DNA of 64,000 nt from Stichopus chloronotus (taxonomy: Eukaryota > Echinodermata > Holothuroidea > Aspidochirotida > Stichopodidae). Shown here piece by piece: positions 26,101 through 41,100 of this stretch (its first letter is position 1; every line of letters begins with the position of its first letter). The DNA lies in the NCBI GenBank assembly GCA_021234535.1, contig CM037830.1, positions 16,981,116-17,045,115 on the forward strand. The letters run 5' to 3'. The position numbers were made by a program, and so were the translations under genes. The notes under the pieces were generated by a model. That model did not search any database, was not told where the DNA came from, and saw only the letters and a program-made list of their open reading frames with translations.

Positions 26101-29100
26101 GTCAGGACGGACATATCTGCCACATCCAGTGAACCAATTGATGGAACAAAAGGTTGATAGAGATAGCAAATAAGTAGTTAATTTCTGTCTTAATTGTATC
26201 ATCAGAATACTTCCTCAACGTGCATTGATGTTGGAATGTGATACATGCCTGTGTATTAGTGTTGGATGAGATCTTATTGATCCTATCCCACAGGAAGTGC
26301 TTGTACTTAGTAATTCAACTTTTGAACTGCACTTGAATACAAATGATGAATGAAAATCTTTTTTGAAGAAACTTTTGTTGCTCCCCCCAAAAAAAATTAC
26401 TGGCAATTGAAAGAATGCTTTTTTGCCATGTATTACACAATAATGACAAAAAATACATCTATTGTTTTGAACCTTTGAGACCTCTATGTGTTACTGTATG
26501 GACAATTAAAAGACTTGAAAAAAAAACCTGACATATTAAAGACAAAGGTGTTTGTACTGAATAACCATCCAGTCTTTCCTACCTTTTGCCAAATATTATG
26601 TAAATTGTGCAACTGGCACATTTTGCCAGGACAAAGTATGCATAACCAAGCCAATTAATACGAGAAACATGCTCCCATCTGAAAGCTCATTTTACTGAAT
26701 TGAAAGAAAGAAATGAACCATGAATGGAAAGAGGAAGTAAAAAAAGTGAATGATAGTTGAACTGTGATCGTTGACAGAAACTTGAGTCTTGAAAAATGTT
26801 ACTTTGGCAATTGGACTTACTGTTCCTTTGCAGCCTGAGCTAGTTTTTGTTCCCTTTCTTTAACCAAATCATCGCGCTTTGCTTTCATCTGGTCAAGGGT
26901 CACCAGACCTGGGGAGTGAATTAAGATCACAACATACTTTCTTCTATTACATGAATTTACTTTCTCGATACACATAAATGTTATAGGAACAATATTAAAT
27001 TAAAGGAGGTGTGTTACACATCACCATACAAGTGAACTTTCATTCAGGCAGCCTCAGGTCTGCAAGTCTACATATTTTTACAGTATGTTACCAGAGAAGT
27101 TTCTGCAAATTCTCCTAGTTGATGGCATGAAATTTTCAAGTAAATAATAAAATTGCTACTGTATAAATCATTTATGTACAATTTGACAAAGATGTGTACT
27201 GAACTGTATGTGGAAGATTATAGATAAGATGCCCAAAGGTCAGCAGTGCAACCAAAAAATGGAAAACCATGCATTGTCATTAATGTGAATTGTGAGTAAG
27301 AATGTTCAGTATTAACCAACAATAACCTACTGGATACAGCCAAAAGGATACTGTCTCAAGGTCAGAGTGAACGGAATTTGCTTTTATCATACAGTGGCTC
27401 ACAGATAAAAAAAGAAAAGAAAACAAAGTTCCACAATTAAAGCGAAAGTGAAAAGGTAGATCAAGCTACAATTTAGATTGGAGGAAAGACGGGGAAAAAC
27501 TAAAAGGCTCTATATTTGTTTCTCTTTTCTGAAAGTCAAATAAATATCAAGGATCATCGATCTGAATTTGATTTCTGAACAAGTTATAACTAGCCTCGTG
27601 ATTATTTTACAGGAGGAAATGGCCAGAGAAGCTCAAGGCTATGATCTTTAAAAACGAGTTTTCCTTTCTTTCGGAAGTGACATTTTTCAGATTTCCCTAC
27701 TCATTCAAGCAGATAGCATACACAGCTAACTGCTAAAACTCAGTTCATTACAAAAGTGAACTCGTGACGTTCCTTTTTTATAGTACATGGTTCAAGACAG
27801 GTACATGCATGCAACTCTGTGAGACAAGCCTACTCCTGAAGTTGAATCTAAACAGAGAAATGAAGGAGACATACCCTTGTGACAGGCTAGACATAAACTA
27901 ATTCTCACTAAATGATCGACTTTTTTGATTGCCACTGACTATGTGTCATAGCTTCTAAAGGCCATCAAAATGAACTTTTCACCAACTCACTGTGCTGCGA
28001 AAGGCAGCCTGCTTTCTACACTATTTTTAGGTCTATGAAAAGTTAATTTCAGGTGAACCTGTTATTTATGGAAAAAAAGGACAATATTAGATGCCCCGCC
28101 CCTTTGCTTTTACATTAACTGCGTAACGTTTAACTCAACTTCTTTCGACACACGCAAGATTTATTTGCACAAACTTGTCAGACCTCAGAAAACAATAACT
28201 GTACAAACGTTGGCTCTACTGTACAAGTACTTTCACTGCCTTAGGATTATTCTTTCCCTCCTCAGAGTTGAGTAAATGGCACAGTAAATAATAATATAAC
28301 TGCAGCACTGGGTAATCCTGTAGATAATTTATGTTGGGAAGCACTAAAATGAAAAACAAACCTATTGTACTGGACTTGAGTTGCTGCTCAACAGCATCAT
28401 AATGTGAAGAAAACTTTGCACCGATATGTTGGATAGCAGCAACATTGTCCTGTGAAAAAATAAGAGATGAAAAATAAAACACAGTTTGGAAAACTGTGAG
28501 TAATCAAATGTACAATGGTGCTGACATCACTAATGTTTTAATCATCCATTGATAGTGTGTCCTCAGAAAGTGTAGTCACATAGTTTTATACTTTCAGATA
28601 AAATTAACTTTTTACATTACTTTCTTAGTCAGAGTGTTTACATTGATCATCCAAGCGATTTCAATGTTTTCTCAAAATAATGACACATCTAACTTGCTTC
28701 ATTTGATTATGCAAACTAAAACAAAATATGGGTGTGCACACTCATAAAGGAAGTGATGCATTGCTTGAATAATTTCTTCTGAGCAAAATCAAAAACAGTG
28801 CTCAAATCTAGGCAAAAGTGTAGAGATCTAATATTACAATGCAATACGTTGTGCAAAGTACAACAATTTGAAATATTCCTGCAGTAACTTTATCATGACT
28901 GTAGAATGACCCATTGGGCATTTTCTCTTGGCTCATTCTTACTACAAAGTTTACAGTGAGGCGGTTTTGAGTGTGATTAACCATAGCTCCAAAGCAGTGG
29001 CAGGTCGTGGTCAAAATATATGGAGGGCAAAATGGGGTTATCTCGTTGGTCAGAATGACTCAGAACCAAAACAGTGAAATGCCCATGTTGAAGTCTTGGG

Positions 29101-32100
29101 TGCGAAGCCCCTGGAAGCTCTGCAATATCTGCCAATTTGAGGGGGGTATAAAACTGTACCATTTGGCTATATTCACGTGCCATTTAATGAGCACAAAGCA
29201 GACTACAAATTTCAAAACTTGACCATTTTATATAATAGCCTAACATGAGATACAGCAACAACTGGTCTGCAATGTTAGTCTTGTCAAAGAAATATTTCAA
29301 GCAGTTCTCAGCATGGCAACTGCACGTTATATGCTTCTTAACTTTGCCCACCAAGTGCTTAAAGGTGCTGATTCTAGACTGCAGTCAAGCATGTTCTTGT
29401 AAAGACTCTCAGACGAGAATGCAAGATGAGAATGCAATAAACCTAGCCAAATTCGGCACATCAAACCTATATAAAGATGAAATAAGTCCCATGTTTCCAG
29501 TATTTCTTCAAGAATTCTCTTTAAAAATGGATGACATTGTTAACTTTTGACTGCAGTCATGTCACATTTTACGGAGGGTTCTTCAGGAGCTGGATGAAAG
29601 TTGAAGATATTGTAGTCACTGATAGCCAAGATCTGGCCAATTGTCCCTATGATTGTTGTGTGTCGGTTTTTACACAGGAAGATCGATCAAGTCTCCCCAC
29701 TGCCCATGGAAAAGATGAATTCCCAAATTTGGACTCTGTCCTTTATACCAGTGATGCAGTTCTAAAAGAGCTGCTTTCTCTCAATATTTGCGAAGCTCCT
29801 GGTCTGATGCAATCTACACAATTTTGTTGAGGTCATTTGCTCATTATCTCTGTATTCCACTGTCACTGGTTTTTAAAGGTTGCATGACATGCAGAACTCA
29901 AAAAGAGCACCCTTCATGCAAATGATGCATGGTAAAATCCTGAGTAAAAATCCATTGGAATTTTGTTAATATCTAATACCGTTCTGAAGATATGACTTTT
30001 CAAAGTTTGAAAAAAAATGCAAAACAGATGATGTGGATTGCTGCACAGTGTCAGTTTTTCTTTTGTTAACCCTATATACTTTGCCTCTTAATTACTCAAT
30101 TACTGAGTTTCACATTGGTAAATGATATCGATATTTTTGAAGGAAAAAAATTAATGCTTCCAAAATTAAACCCTTTGGGCATACAAAATTCTCAAATGTC
30201 CTTGAAATAAAGGTTACATTACCAAAGGATAAACATAGGACAAATCATGGGAGTCTGTCTCTTGAGGTCACAAATTTGCATACTTAGCTAACATTTAGTC
30301 ATTACATGGCTTGAGACACTTTTGCCTGTAAATATGTCGATCTTTGACGAACTTAGATGGAATTTGTCGCTATTTTCAACATTTCCAATGCTTCATGCAT
30401 CCAATACTTCAAAGTGTTATTTTCATGTCACACGACCTTTAATAAATACTTGATGGAAGGAATTATGTTCCTGAGGACTGAAAGTCTGCTAACATCCCCC
30501 CAATTTTTAAGAAGGTAGATAAGTCACAGCCTTGTAATTACAGGCCTGTCAATCTCACAGTTAGCACTCTTTGTAAGGTCATGGAATCTACTGTTAAAAA
30601 GTCTACATGCATAGTTTCTTCAATAGTCATTCATTAATCAGAATATCTCAGCATGGCTTTTGTCAGAAAAGGTCCTGCCTCACTAATATTTTTGAGTTCA
30701 TGGAAGATGTTACTAGTTCATTGGATAGGCAGAAGAATGTTGATGTTGTTTTCTTAAATTTGCAGAAAGCTTTTGATATGGTTCTTAACCTCTTTTGCTT
30801 AAATTCAAGAGTATGGGTATCTGTGGAAATTTAATGACCTGGATTCAGAATTGGCTTTGTGATAGGAAACAAAGGGTGGATTTACGTGGTTGTGCATCTT
30901 CTTGGCAGAAAGTTACTAGTGGGGTCCCCCGGGGGTCTGTGTTGGGTCCTCCTCTGTTTGCCACTTATATTAATGTTATTAATACTGATATTGTGTGCAG
31001 AGCCAAGAAGTTTGCTGATGACACTGAGCTGTATTCTGAGGTCTCCTCTGAAGGTGATTCAAAGAGTTTTTAAATGGATTTAGACAAGGTTTGACCTTGG
31101 TCTCAGGAGTGGCAAATGCTGTTCAATACAGATAAATGCAAAATAATGCATATTGGTAATAATAATCCTAGTTATTGTTACACATGAATGGACAGTCAAT
31201 GCAAGAGGTTTCTGTTGTTCAGAGACTTAAGGTGCTTCATTACAACCATCTAAGCAGTGTGTTGATAAAGCTAAAACAGGAAATAGTATCCTAGGTATGA
31301 TTAAGAGAAACGATAGTTTTCATAAGCAAGATATTGTTGTTAGGCTTCATAAGCAGTTGGTTAGGCCCCAATTACATTCTGCTGTTCAAGTCTGGAATCA
31401 ATCTTTTTCTAAAGATAAAGATCTACTTGAGAAAAGTTAGTGCAGGGCTACTAGACTGACTAGTGCCTCAAAGGGTGTTCCTTATGATAGTAGGTTATGT
31501 CTCTTAAATCTCACTTCAGTTGAGCTGAGATTACTAGGAGATTTGATACAAATTTAAAAGATTGCTCATTGTTTTGATACTTTATTCTGACTTTCTCAAG
31601 TTTGCGATCAATTATTGATGGTATGCTCAGGCAGTGCTACTTACTACCAGCTTCCAAAAAGGTTTACACATTCACTAAAACAAACAAGCTTAAGCAATAG
31701 TGGAAAGGGATAAAACGGAAAGTAGTAGTAAAGAAATAGTAGAATTACAAGCAGTGTTTTCATTGCATCTTCTTGTAGATCTGATCCTAACTATAGTATG
31801 GAGTACAGTATTACTTACTTTGGAATTTGCTTAATCAGAGGGTACGAGTTTTAGAATACTATAATTGTTCCTCAGCTCCTAATTTTCTAGTCTGACTCCA
31901 TTGATAGAAATTCAAGACAATTGTCCCAGACGCCAACTCTATTGTCCAACTTCTCTTGTTATTGCCCCGGACGCAACTGCTGTGTTCGGATGGCGCCATA
32001 AGGCGTGAGACTTGAGCTAATTGACTCAGAATTCGAAGTCGTCTTTAATGTACCCTACACCAATGATCTTCTTCTTCTGGAATGCTTTGCAGACTCCCAA

Positions 32101-35100
32101 AGGGCACAAACGCAACGGAAGTAAGAGAGAGCGGTCAGCAAGACGCCAGGTGGCACCTGAAAGTGTCCAGGTTCTGTAAATTGACTATTTCATTGGGTAG
32201 TTTGTTCCAATCGAGAATAGTTGATGGAAAAAAGGACGACTTATACTGGGGGTTTTTACAATTTATATACTTCAGGGCTTTGGTATTATTAGTGACCTGA
32301 TTTTCAATGATGTTAAGGAAGGTAGAATCACGAAATTGGGTAGGTCTAATCCTCCTCTGCCTTACTGGAATGAAAGTGAGATACTGATCCTTTGGGACTG
32401 CTGGTAACTGATCATTAAGTATTTTATACATATAACTAAGTCTATCGATTTTCCTTCAGTTCTTTAATGGAGGAAGTTTCGGTTTTTCAAGAAGGTCAGT
32501 CATAAAACCTTCCTCTCTGGAGATATAATTACCACTAATGAATCTTGCGGCCCTTCGATGGACTTCTTCCAGGCGGTCTATATCCTCTTGTTGGTGGGGG
32601 TCCCATTTGGCAGCAGCATATTCAAGGTTGCTTCGAACCAAGGAAACATACCCTAGTTTTTTACATTCCACCGTGCAGTGTCTGAGGTTTCTTTTTAAAA
32701 GACCTAACATGGCGCCTGCTTTAGTAGTAATTTTGTTTATATGGGTTGACCATTTCAAATCGTCTGAGATGGTGACACCCAAATAGGGGCTGTTCTTTAA
32801 CTGCTGAAGTATGCTATCTTTTATGGTGTATTGAAAAGATGACTTTGGTCGGGTCCTCAGTAAATAGCATTTCTTTGGGTTGAAGCTCATTCCCCATGTA
32901 TTAGCCCAAGAAGTTAGGCTGTGTAGATCTTGTTGTAGGGCAATGTGGTCACTTTGATTCCTTATGGGCCTATACAGGAGACAGTCATCAGCAAACAACC
33001 TCACCTGGGATGAAGCACAATCAGGTAGGTCATTGATATAACACAAGAACAAAAGTGGCCCAAGAACTGTCCCCTGGGGGACTCCTGACTCAACGGAAGC
33101 ATACTCAGAAAATTCACCATCGACAACGACTCTCATCTTACGTTGTGTAAGGAAGGTTCTTATCCAGTTCAACACATTTTTGTCAATGCCATAAGCTTCA
33201 AGTTTATACAACAATTTATTATGTGGGACAGTGTCAAAGGCTCTGGAAAAGTCCAGTATGATTATGTCTGTTTGAACATTTTTATCATACTGTTTGACAA
33301 GGTCATCCATAGTTACCATCAATTGAGTCTCGCAGGAGAAACCTTTCCGAAAGCCATGATTTAGATCAGTAAGGATTTTGTTACGACCTAAATGGTCCAA
33401 GAGATGTTTACAAATGATATGCTCCAGCAATTTAGAGGTCACAGAGGTGAGAGAGACTGGACGGTAATTTTCAGCCAAGTGAATGTTGCCTTTTTTAAAG
33501 ATGGGTGCAACATTTGCATTTCTCCAATCCTCTGGGAGTTGCCCTGTGATTAAGGATTTAGTAAATATTAGTGAAAGGGCTGGTGCTAATTGTTGAGCAC
33601 ATGTTTTTAGATAAATATTTGGCAGATTGTCAGGGCCACTTGCTTTAGAGGTGTTAATGTTATTAAGCAGGTTGGCAACCCCATCACTTGTTATTACAAG
33701 TGGAGGGAGATGAGATGTTTCTTTCTGATAACCTGGTAGAGAATCACCTACAGTACCGTCTCGTCCAAGTTGACACGAGACGCACACGAGTTCCAACAAA
33801 AACGGACGAAGTGGACGAGTAAAAAAATACAGCCAAATAATGGAACAGTCCAATCTGTCCACAGAGGGACGATCTTTGAACACAAAGGGACTTGTAACCT
33901 TATCTGTCTAATCTGTGAAAAGCAAACACAATCAATAAAGAGCCCTTGTGTAGGAACTCGTCCGTGTAAGCGACGATGTGGACGAGTTTTACTTACACAT
34001 TGTTTTCAGTTCTAGTGAGCAAGTTTCCGCAGAAACGTGTAAACGATGAGTATAAGAACAGGTCCTGGTAGTACGGTAATCGAGGCCTGCCTATTTATAC
34101 TTTGTTTTGTCATCAAACGATGTAGCAATTACTCACAGTTGTGTAACGTTAATCAACTAATAGAATGAAGTAACAGCATGAAGCAAGGAAATCAGCTAAT
34201 TTAATTTTAGCAAAGCAATATCCATGTAAAGATTTTGTCTTTCATTTTTGGAAAACTTGATGTAGACATTCCTACTGATTGCCTTTCGCAAATGGTAGCA
34301 AATGGTGTAGGATGAATGAGTTGCTTACCATTCAAGTTTTATTCACATTTTCGAGACAATCGCAACGAACCTCAATTGGCAAAGTATAATCCATACATTC
34401 CATGACCTTAAATTAGTCGCCATATTGGGCACACATGTTCTAATATCAGTTTCCTATCTTCAAATTTTCTTTACTGAACGTGCACACCACGTACACCCTT
34501 TTACAAACCCATCAACCGGTTTGCTTTCAAGTTTGAAAATTAGGCCTGTACATAGATAATACCACGCAAGCATAGTTACGCAACAGTACGTGTAGATTAC
34601 GTTACATATACAGCACCTGTACCAAACAATGTTTGTTCCTACTGCGGGGTTGCGCGGGAAATTGGCGGTCATGGTAAAATGGGGGCTGTGTTTTGGTGAC
34701 CTACGAATGACCCCTATAATTATCATACAACTGATTACCAAGAATGTCCTACGTTAGCAAACGTCGGCGGTCGCGTACTGGCAACTTGCCATCAAATGTT
34801 GTAACTGCAGTAACAAGGCAAATAGCCCGTAATATGGCCAATTGAAGAACAGATGAGTAAAATCAGCAAACAAAAAAGTAGAATATAAAAAATATCCATC
34901 TCTCTGCAAATGCGGAAACAAGTTGTCTTGTTTATGCGGCAATGTAGGATACATGTAGGCCTACTAGGCGTATTGTGCACGTGAATGCACTTTCAAATCG
35001 ACATTTACACATTGTGAAGAAACAAAAAGGGGGGAAATAAATACGACATCTGTCGACACAAGATTGCGGGATGTATACGCCATTGTGCGAGATGGGCATG

Positions 35101-38100
35101 CCCATGTATGGGAACATGATGGGAACCAGGCTGCTACTCAGTCATATACTGCTCCTACAGTATGTAAAGTACTATATATGGTTTAAATAATAGATCAAGT
35201 GCATGGCCGGTTACTGTAGCTGCACAGGATCTTTGGAATGTGAATTAACCTGTAACCTACTATTGCTGCATAATCATATCCCTAGAGCACATGACTTTTG
35301 CTTCCCTGTTGAAAATCCATGACAGATTGACACCTGCAGGAGGTGATTTTGGATAAGTGGTCTGGGAATAAGGACAGAAATTTATTACCGCCGATTTTGC
35401 CCAAAATCAGCGGTTAAACCAGCCTGTGTCTCTAACGGAGCCATCACCCTAATGTGTTTGGCAGGCGAAGTAAAAACGAAATGTCTTAAATTCTAACTCT
35501 GTGTGTAAACAAAGGCCGTAGTATGGTCTAAGCCCGATCAAGGGAGATGGAGTGTGACTCTCAGATATGATGAAACTAACCTATTAGAACCCGGCTTTAG
35601 GTTTAGTTAATCTCGCCCTTGAGTGAAATGTTTATTCTTAGAGCTTACTTGCGTTATTCCATCAGAATGACAATGTGATAAATTGGTGCACAGCATTGAA
35701 TATATACTGGTCTTAATTAAATGCCAACTATTTTATACATTCAATCAACGGTCTCCTTAGAAAGCGGCGTGGAATCACGTACTTTGATTTTGGGCCTTGC
35801 CTTAACATTGTGCGAAGGTGTAAAGGCTCAAACGGAACAATAGTGTGCTGCCTACCGTTATCTACTTGAATATTGATTCGTTTACACCCTCTTTCAAGCA
35901 GCAGAAAAGTTCAAGTTTAGTTTAAGTTTGCAATAAGCACAATACATCTGGCATCCGCTTATGCACCAGTACATCCCATAATGCGAAATAAACCGTCAGT
36001 TAATTCTTTCAGTCTAATATCGCTTTACTTTGGAAGTGTCAAACCTTAAATATTCTAGCCTAGCACGTCGCGGGTTTAACAAGGTATTATTTCAATATTT
36101 CCTATGCCGGTTTGGTCTCACTTCAAAACGCCACGCCACCTCCGAGTATCTCCTATTACGTTGAAAAAACATCGACCTGCGCCGCTCATCTATGACGAAA
36201 GGAATTTGCACCTGTTAAAATGCTAACCTCTGATTGGCTCTTGTAGAGATTCATTCATAACTTCCTTTACTACTATAAGAGCAACGGAAGGGATGGTCTG
36301 AAAAGTTTAAAAATTATGGCATTGATGGTACTGTTGTTAGTAGCTCTATAAAGCACGCACTTTACACCATTTTTTGTTGGGGTTAAAATGTATGATGATA
36401 TTTATGTTTACGGCGGTAAAGTTATATCACCGTGTTCAGATACATCCCTGTGCAAATTCACGTCGGGGTGTCCCACTTTCTTCTATCTTTTCGTTTGTAG
36501 TAACATGGAACTCTATAGCTCTATGGTTCGAACGATCAAGAATGAAATATTTTTAGTGGTAACATATTCGCACCATATTCGCACACATGGTCATAATATT
36601 GACAAGGCCAAATATTTGACACTTTGTATTCCCGTTGACACAGCCAAGAATGCACAAAATGTTAAACAAGGGCCAGATCCCGTTATAGAGCGGCATCTCC
36701 CTAGTCAAACCATATGTGACTATCCCGCATCTGTTTATGCAAGCCCGCATCCCTATGCGCACATCATACGAAAGTTATCTGTTCAAGGAACGAAAGTAGC
36801 AATTTTGCATCAGTATGTGAAACCTAGCATCTACTAGCGTTTAAGCTCCTCATGTCCTACATGGTATTATTTCAGTAACATTTTTACGCCGGTTTGGTCT
36901 GACTTTTGACTCAGTTTTATGAACAGCGTTAACACAGAACGTCAAACCAGGGGCAGATGTCGTTAGTGTGGCATCTCCCTAGTAAAACCATACGTGATTG
37001 TCTCGCACCTGTTTATGCAAACACGCATCCCTTTGTGCACATCGTATGAAACTTATCTGATTCGAGTAACAAAACTAAGCAATTTTGCGTCTGTATGTGA
37101 AGCCTGGCATCTGCTTAGGTATATTATACTTTAACCGGTCAGTTCAATCTAAGAACACTTGAAGTCAGCAGATTGAACTAGCGTTCCACCTCACATGTGG
37201 TGTTATTTCAGTGTTGTTTTTCTTTCATGCCGGTCTGGTCTCACCTTTTTAAACTCAGTTTCCTTGTGTTAACACAGAACGCGAAACCCAACCTTATCCA
37301 AGAAATGTTTAAAAAAATATGCAAAAAAAAAACGTAGCAGTATTGCATCTGTATATGTAACCTCGCATCTGCTTATGTAGATTCAGTATTTTACGAATTA
37401 AACCTTAAGTCAAAGTTCCTTCAATCTAAGATTGCTTTAATTTGTTAGTTTTGAATCTAAATTATTCTAACTTGGAACTTCGGACATCTTACACGAGGTT
37501 ATTTTCAATATTTTAGTGCCGGTTTTGTCTCAATTTAACTGTGACTTCTTAATAGCGTCAACACAGATCGCCAAACCAAATGTAACTATCTCGCATCTTT
37601 ATATACAAGATCGGATCCACTATTTTACTCGAAATAAGCAATTATTTAAAATTCAGTTTGTTCGAAAAAGCTTCAGTTTGAATGGTCCTAACTTAGACTC
37701 CCTTTATGTACACTGATTATTTTAAGTACATAGACTTTACTTGACGGCTTCAAGAATTTCGTCTTGGTAAATTGTGTTACGTAATTTGTGCTCGCAAAGG
37801 ATCCATGAAAAACCTTTGCAGTCTCACCTTCGTACACGTTCAACCCAAGGGTGGAACTAGCCACTGCTCTAAGAGGCGGGGTGGGGACAAACAAAGCGCA
37901 CCAAAGTTTTACCAAGCTCTGGCGGAACCATTTTCTTATGAAACTCCAATTGGCGAAACGTTGTTGAAAAGAATGAGCAGTAATCCCTTCAGTCTTACAA
38001 TTTCAACTCTTTGCAGGGAAGCGAGAGGTTATTTGTTGTCAATGCAGGACAGATATTTAGAGGATTACTAACACCCTAACTGAAGAAAGTTAATTCTTTT

Positions 38101-41100
38101 TGTGTTTGTTGTTTTTGTTTTCGATCGGAGGGTGAGGGGAGTCATTTGTTGTCTCACCCAGATATCTCTAAACTACTGCCAAAGAAGCTGGGTAACAAAA
38201 ATTTCTATAAACACGAGTCAAGAAGATTTGCAAATACTAACAAGAAAGAATCTCAATTATCCGAAACCCCTCCCCATCCCCCAGGATTTGGGATAATGTA
38301 GATTTCTTCCGTGAGACAACTAAAACGTAGAAAACCAAAATTATCTTTAACTCTATCGTTTTCTGTCATTGATTGAACGGACTTTTCTTTTGTAAATGAT
38401 TCAATGAGATTAGACTAGAATACCAAGCATTGTTGGAACAGGGAGGTGTTACTAGATGGAGATTCATAGGAAACTTTAATTTATGCTAATCCAATGAGAC
38501 TGACCTCATTGTAGGGACTTAATCCTTTAATTGGGGATTATTGAACTAAAGGGCATTGAAAACCTTTGTCTAATATATAGGCAACCTCATCTGCTAATTC
38601 ATACCTACGGCGACCCCAACAAAAAGGATTATTTCAAGGAATGCTTAAATGTCTAACTAGTTGCCGACAGTCAAGTACGAAACACTGTCTTGACATTCAA
38701 AACGACTGTTTATTGCCATGAAACCTAATGATGCTGGCTATACACCAATGCTCATGATCTATGCAAATGAGCAAAAGAAGTACAAGACTAAACTTTGCTG
38801 TCGATTTTTGAGTTATATTCACATTCGCTCGCATGACCTAAAAAACACCCTCATTTTGAGCAAGTTGTAGGGCACTAGACAAGTATGTTGAAAATAGCGT
38901 CGAAACGTGTCGAAACTCTTAAATTAATTTACAGCTTAAGCGACTGGCAATGTTAAGGCAAGGGTTGGAAACCGTGCGAACCACCCGAACCTGGTCCGTA
39001 TCCTCGCATAAAATCCAGAGCCAGACACAAAAAACAAAGATAAAAAAATCAAAAATAAATAAAAAGAAAAAAATGTACGGAAGAAAGGAACAAATTCTGG
39101 AAAAGCTGTAAAACATCGAGACTTAATTCTTTTGTTACACACCAAATTATGCAAACTATCGTCATCAGCAAATATTCTACGTTCTGACCAACACGCTTGA
39201 GCACATACTACAGTGTATGTGTGGAGGCTTTTCCTTTTTTTTCCCTTAGCTGCGTTCGCATTTGCTTGCCGAAATGAAAAGCCCCGGCTAAACAGGTGAA
39301 AATGCAGGGATTGGTTGTTCACAAAATGCGTTGATTATTTGAGGAAAGTAGTGCAAGCTCCTCCCCAACCCCCAAAAAAAGAGGAAAAAGAACCGCTGTT
39401 GTCACGCGCGAAGACTGTAAGCCTGGCAACCTGCCAAGAGCTAACAAAAATTTGCTCATCTTCGAAAAAAAGAAAAAGTTTTGAATAGGACCGCAGCGAG
39501 GGGTGGGGTAAAGAAAGACCAATCATCTTTTTACTTTTATTTTGTTTTTGCTCTATCAATACTACTGGGCGTGGAATAATGAAAACGTTGCAATAGTTCA
39601 TGAACAGTACATCAAACCAGGGAGGTGTTAGCACCTCCCTGATCAAACTACTGTAACACAGTGCGGTATGTTTGCCAGTTCAAGATATCCGCCCACTGCA
39701 TGAAAATATGAAAGTAATACACACGCCTGGTCTATAACCATAACCGATATCTGAAGTTGCTTACCCCATGCTGTTTAGCTACCAATCATATCTTAGGGTC
39801 ATCCGACTAACTCTGCCTTCACAGTCCTTTTAAAATTTACTACAATTTCATTGACCGTGTTTTTCAACGTTGGAAACCCAGCAGCCCGAGAAACGGCGCG
39901 AACTTTTGCAAACACATTTCCGCTATTCAACATCTGATGAGCGGTCCGGTCATAGCCGCATGCAGGCCTACTGTATATACACAATGCTTAAAGAAAAAAG
40001 ATGGGCAGCAGGGCCGCACAGGTTTACAATCGGACCTGTTTTACAGCGGGTAACGGCAATAACTTACTTTGATATCCCAACTATTTTTTACCATTGTTGC
40101 ATTCAGTTGGCACCAACTAGCGCAGCTGTGGAAAAAAAACTGGGTCTTGATGTTTTAACATGATACTGCTTAGGCTGCACGATCACAGATATTTTGCAAA
40201 GCACGGGTAGGTAATGTTTGTTGCATCTAAGATTTTACCATCTTTGGTTGAATCTACAAAGTCGCGATTCACGCATCTGTGTAGGCCATGACTTTGGTAG
40301 CTATGACATGATGTTTTACAAAATGTCTATGTAATTATGGAACTTGTGAAATTAACTGGATTATCGGATTTCTTCAACCAAATATCACAGGTAAAATGTA
40401 TTTTGATATTTACTAACATTTTTATATTGCCTTGGATGTTCGATTGCAAATGTGCTAGGGATAAGCAGAGTTTATTACAAACCGCTGTTCCTATCCCTAG
40501 CTGTAGCTTCTGCTGTTTCCTGACTGTTGAAGAAACATGGCCACAGTTATTATCAACATCGTAGGCCTAGATCAGGGTGTTGTGGTTAGGAGTCAATAGA
40601 CAATATGTAGGACATTAGAATATTGTCCACTTTTGCGACAAATGTGAACGGAATACTTAAGTTCGTTAGGGTTGGTCTCACAGTACCTACGCAGCTGTAA
40701 CTCAGTATTTTGATATGCAATGAACCCAAAATCTTTCAGAGACTTCTCCCCCCTGGACATTCGCAAGGGGTACAACACACTGGGGCCCTACTGAGCCGGG
40801 CCCACGCCGATTTGTTCACAGGTTAGAACGTTTTGCGTGCTAGACAGATGCACAAACGCTAGCGGGAAGTCGGATGATTTCTAATCGCCCAAGTCAGTTC
40901 GCGGGAAATTGAGCAAGGTTTGCCAACTTTGGGCTACTGTAAGTTCAACTTCAAATGCTTTGTTGCGTAATTGAAATACTTTTATTTTACACAACTACAT
41001 ATTCGGAAATTACCTGTCTGGTGGGTTTAACTTTTCTAATTACTAGCCTAGCTGTGGAAATAATTGGTTTGGGAGTTACCATGAGGGTACGCTTACATTA

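Noticed and set aside
29007..29222. 71-residue open frame upstream of the CR1-like element
   Set aside because: No similarity to a known domain, and an equal-length frame lies on the opposite strand.
33751..33883. N-terminal 45 residues of the long reverse-transcriptase frame
   Set aside because: They are translated from the TIR end of the inserted transposon. The true upstream sequence is at 41712-41849.
36388..36837. 149-residue open frame inside the 7961-bp transposon
   Set aside because: Its second half is one copy of a diverged non-coding repeat (another copy at 36940-37100 has stops), and no family is recognisable.
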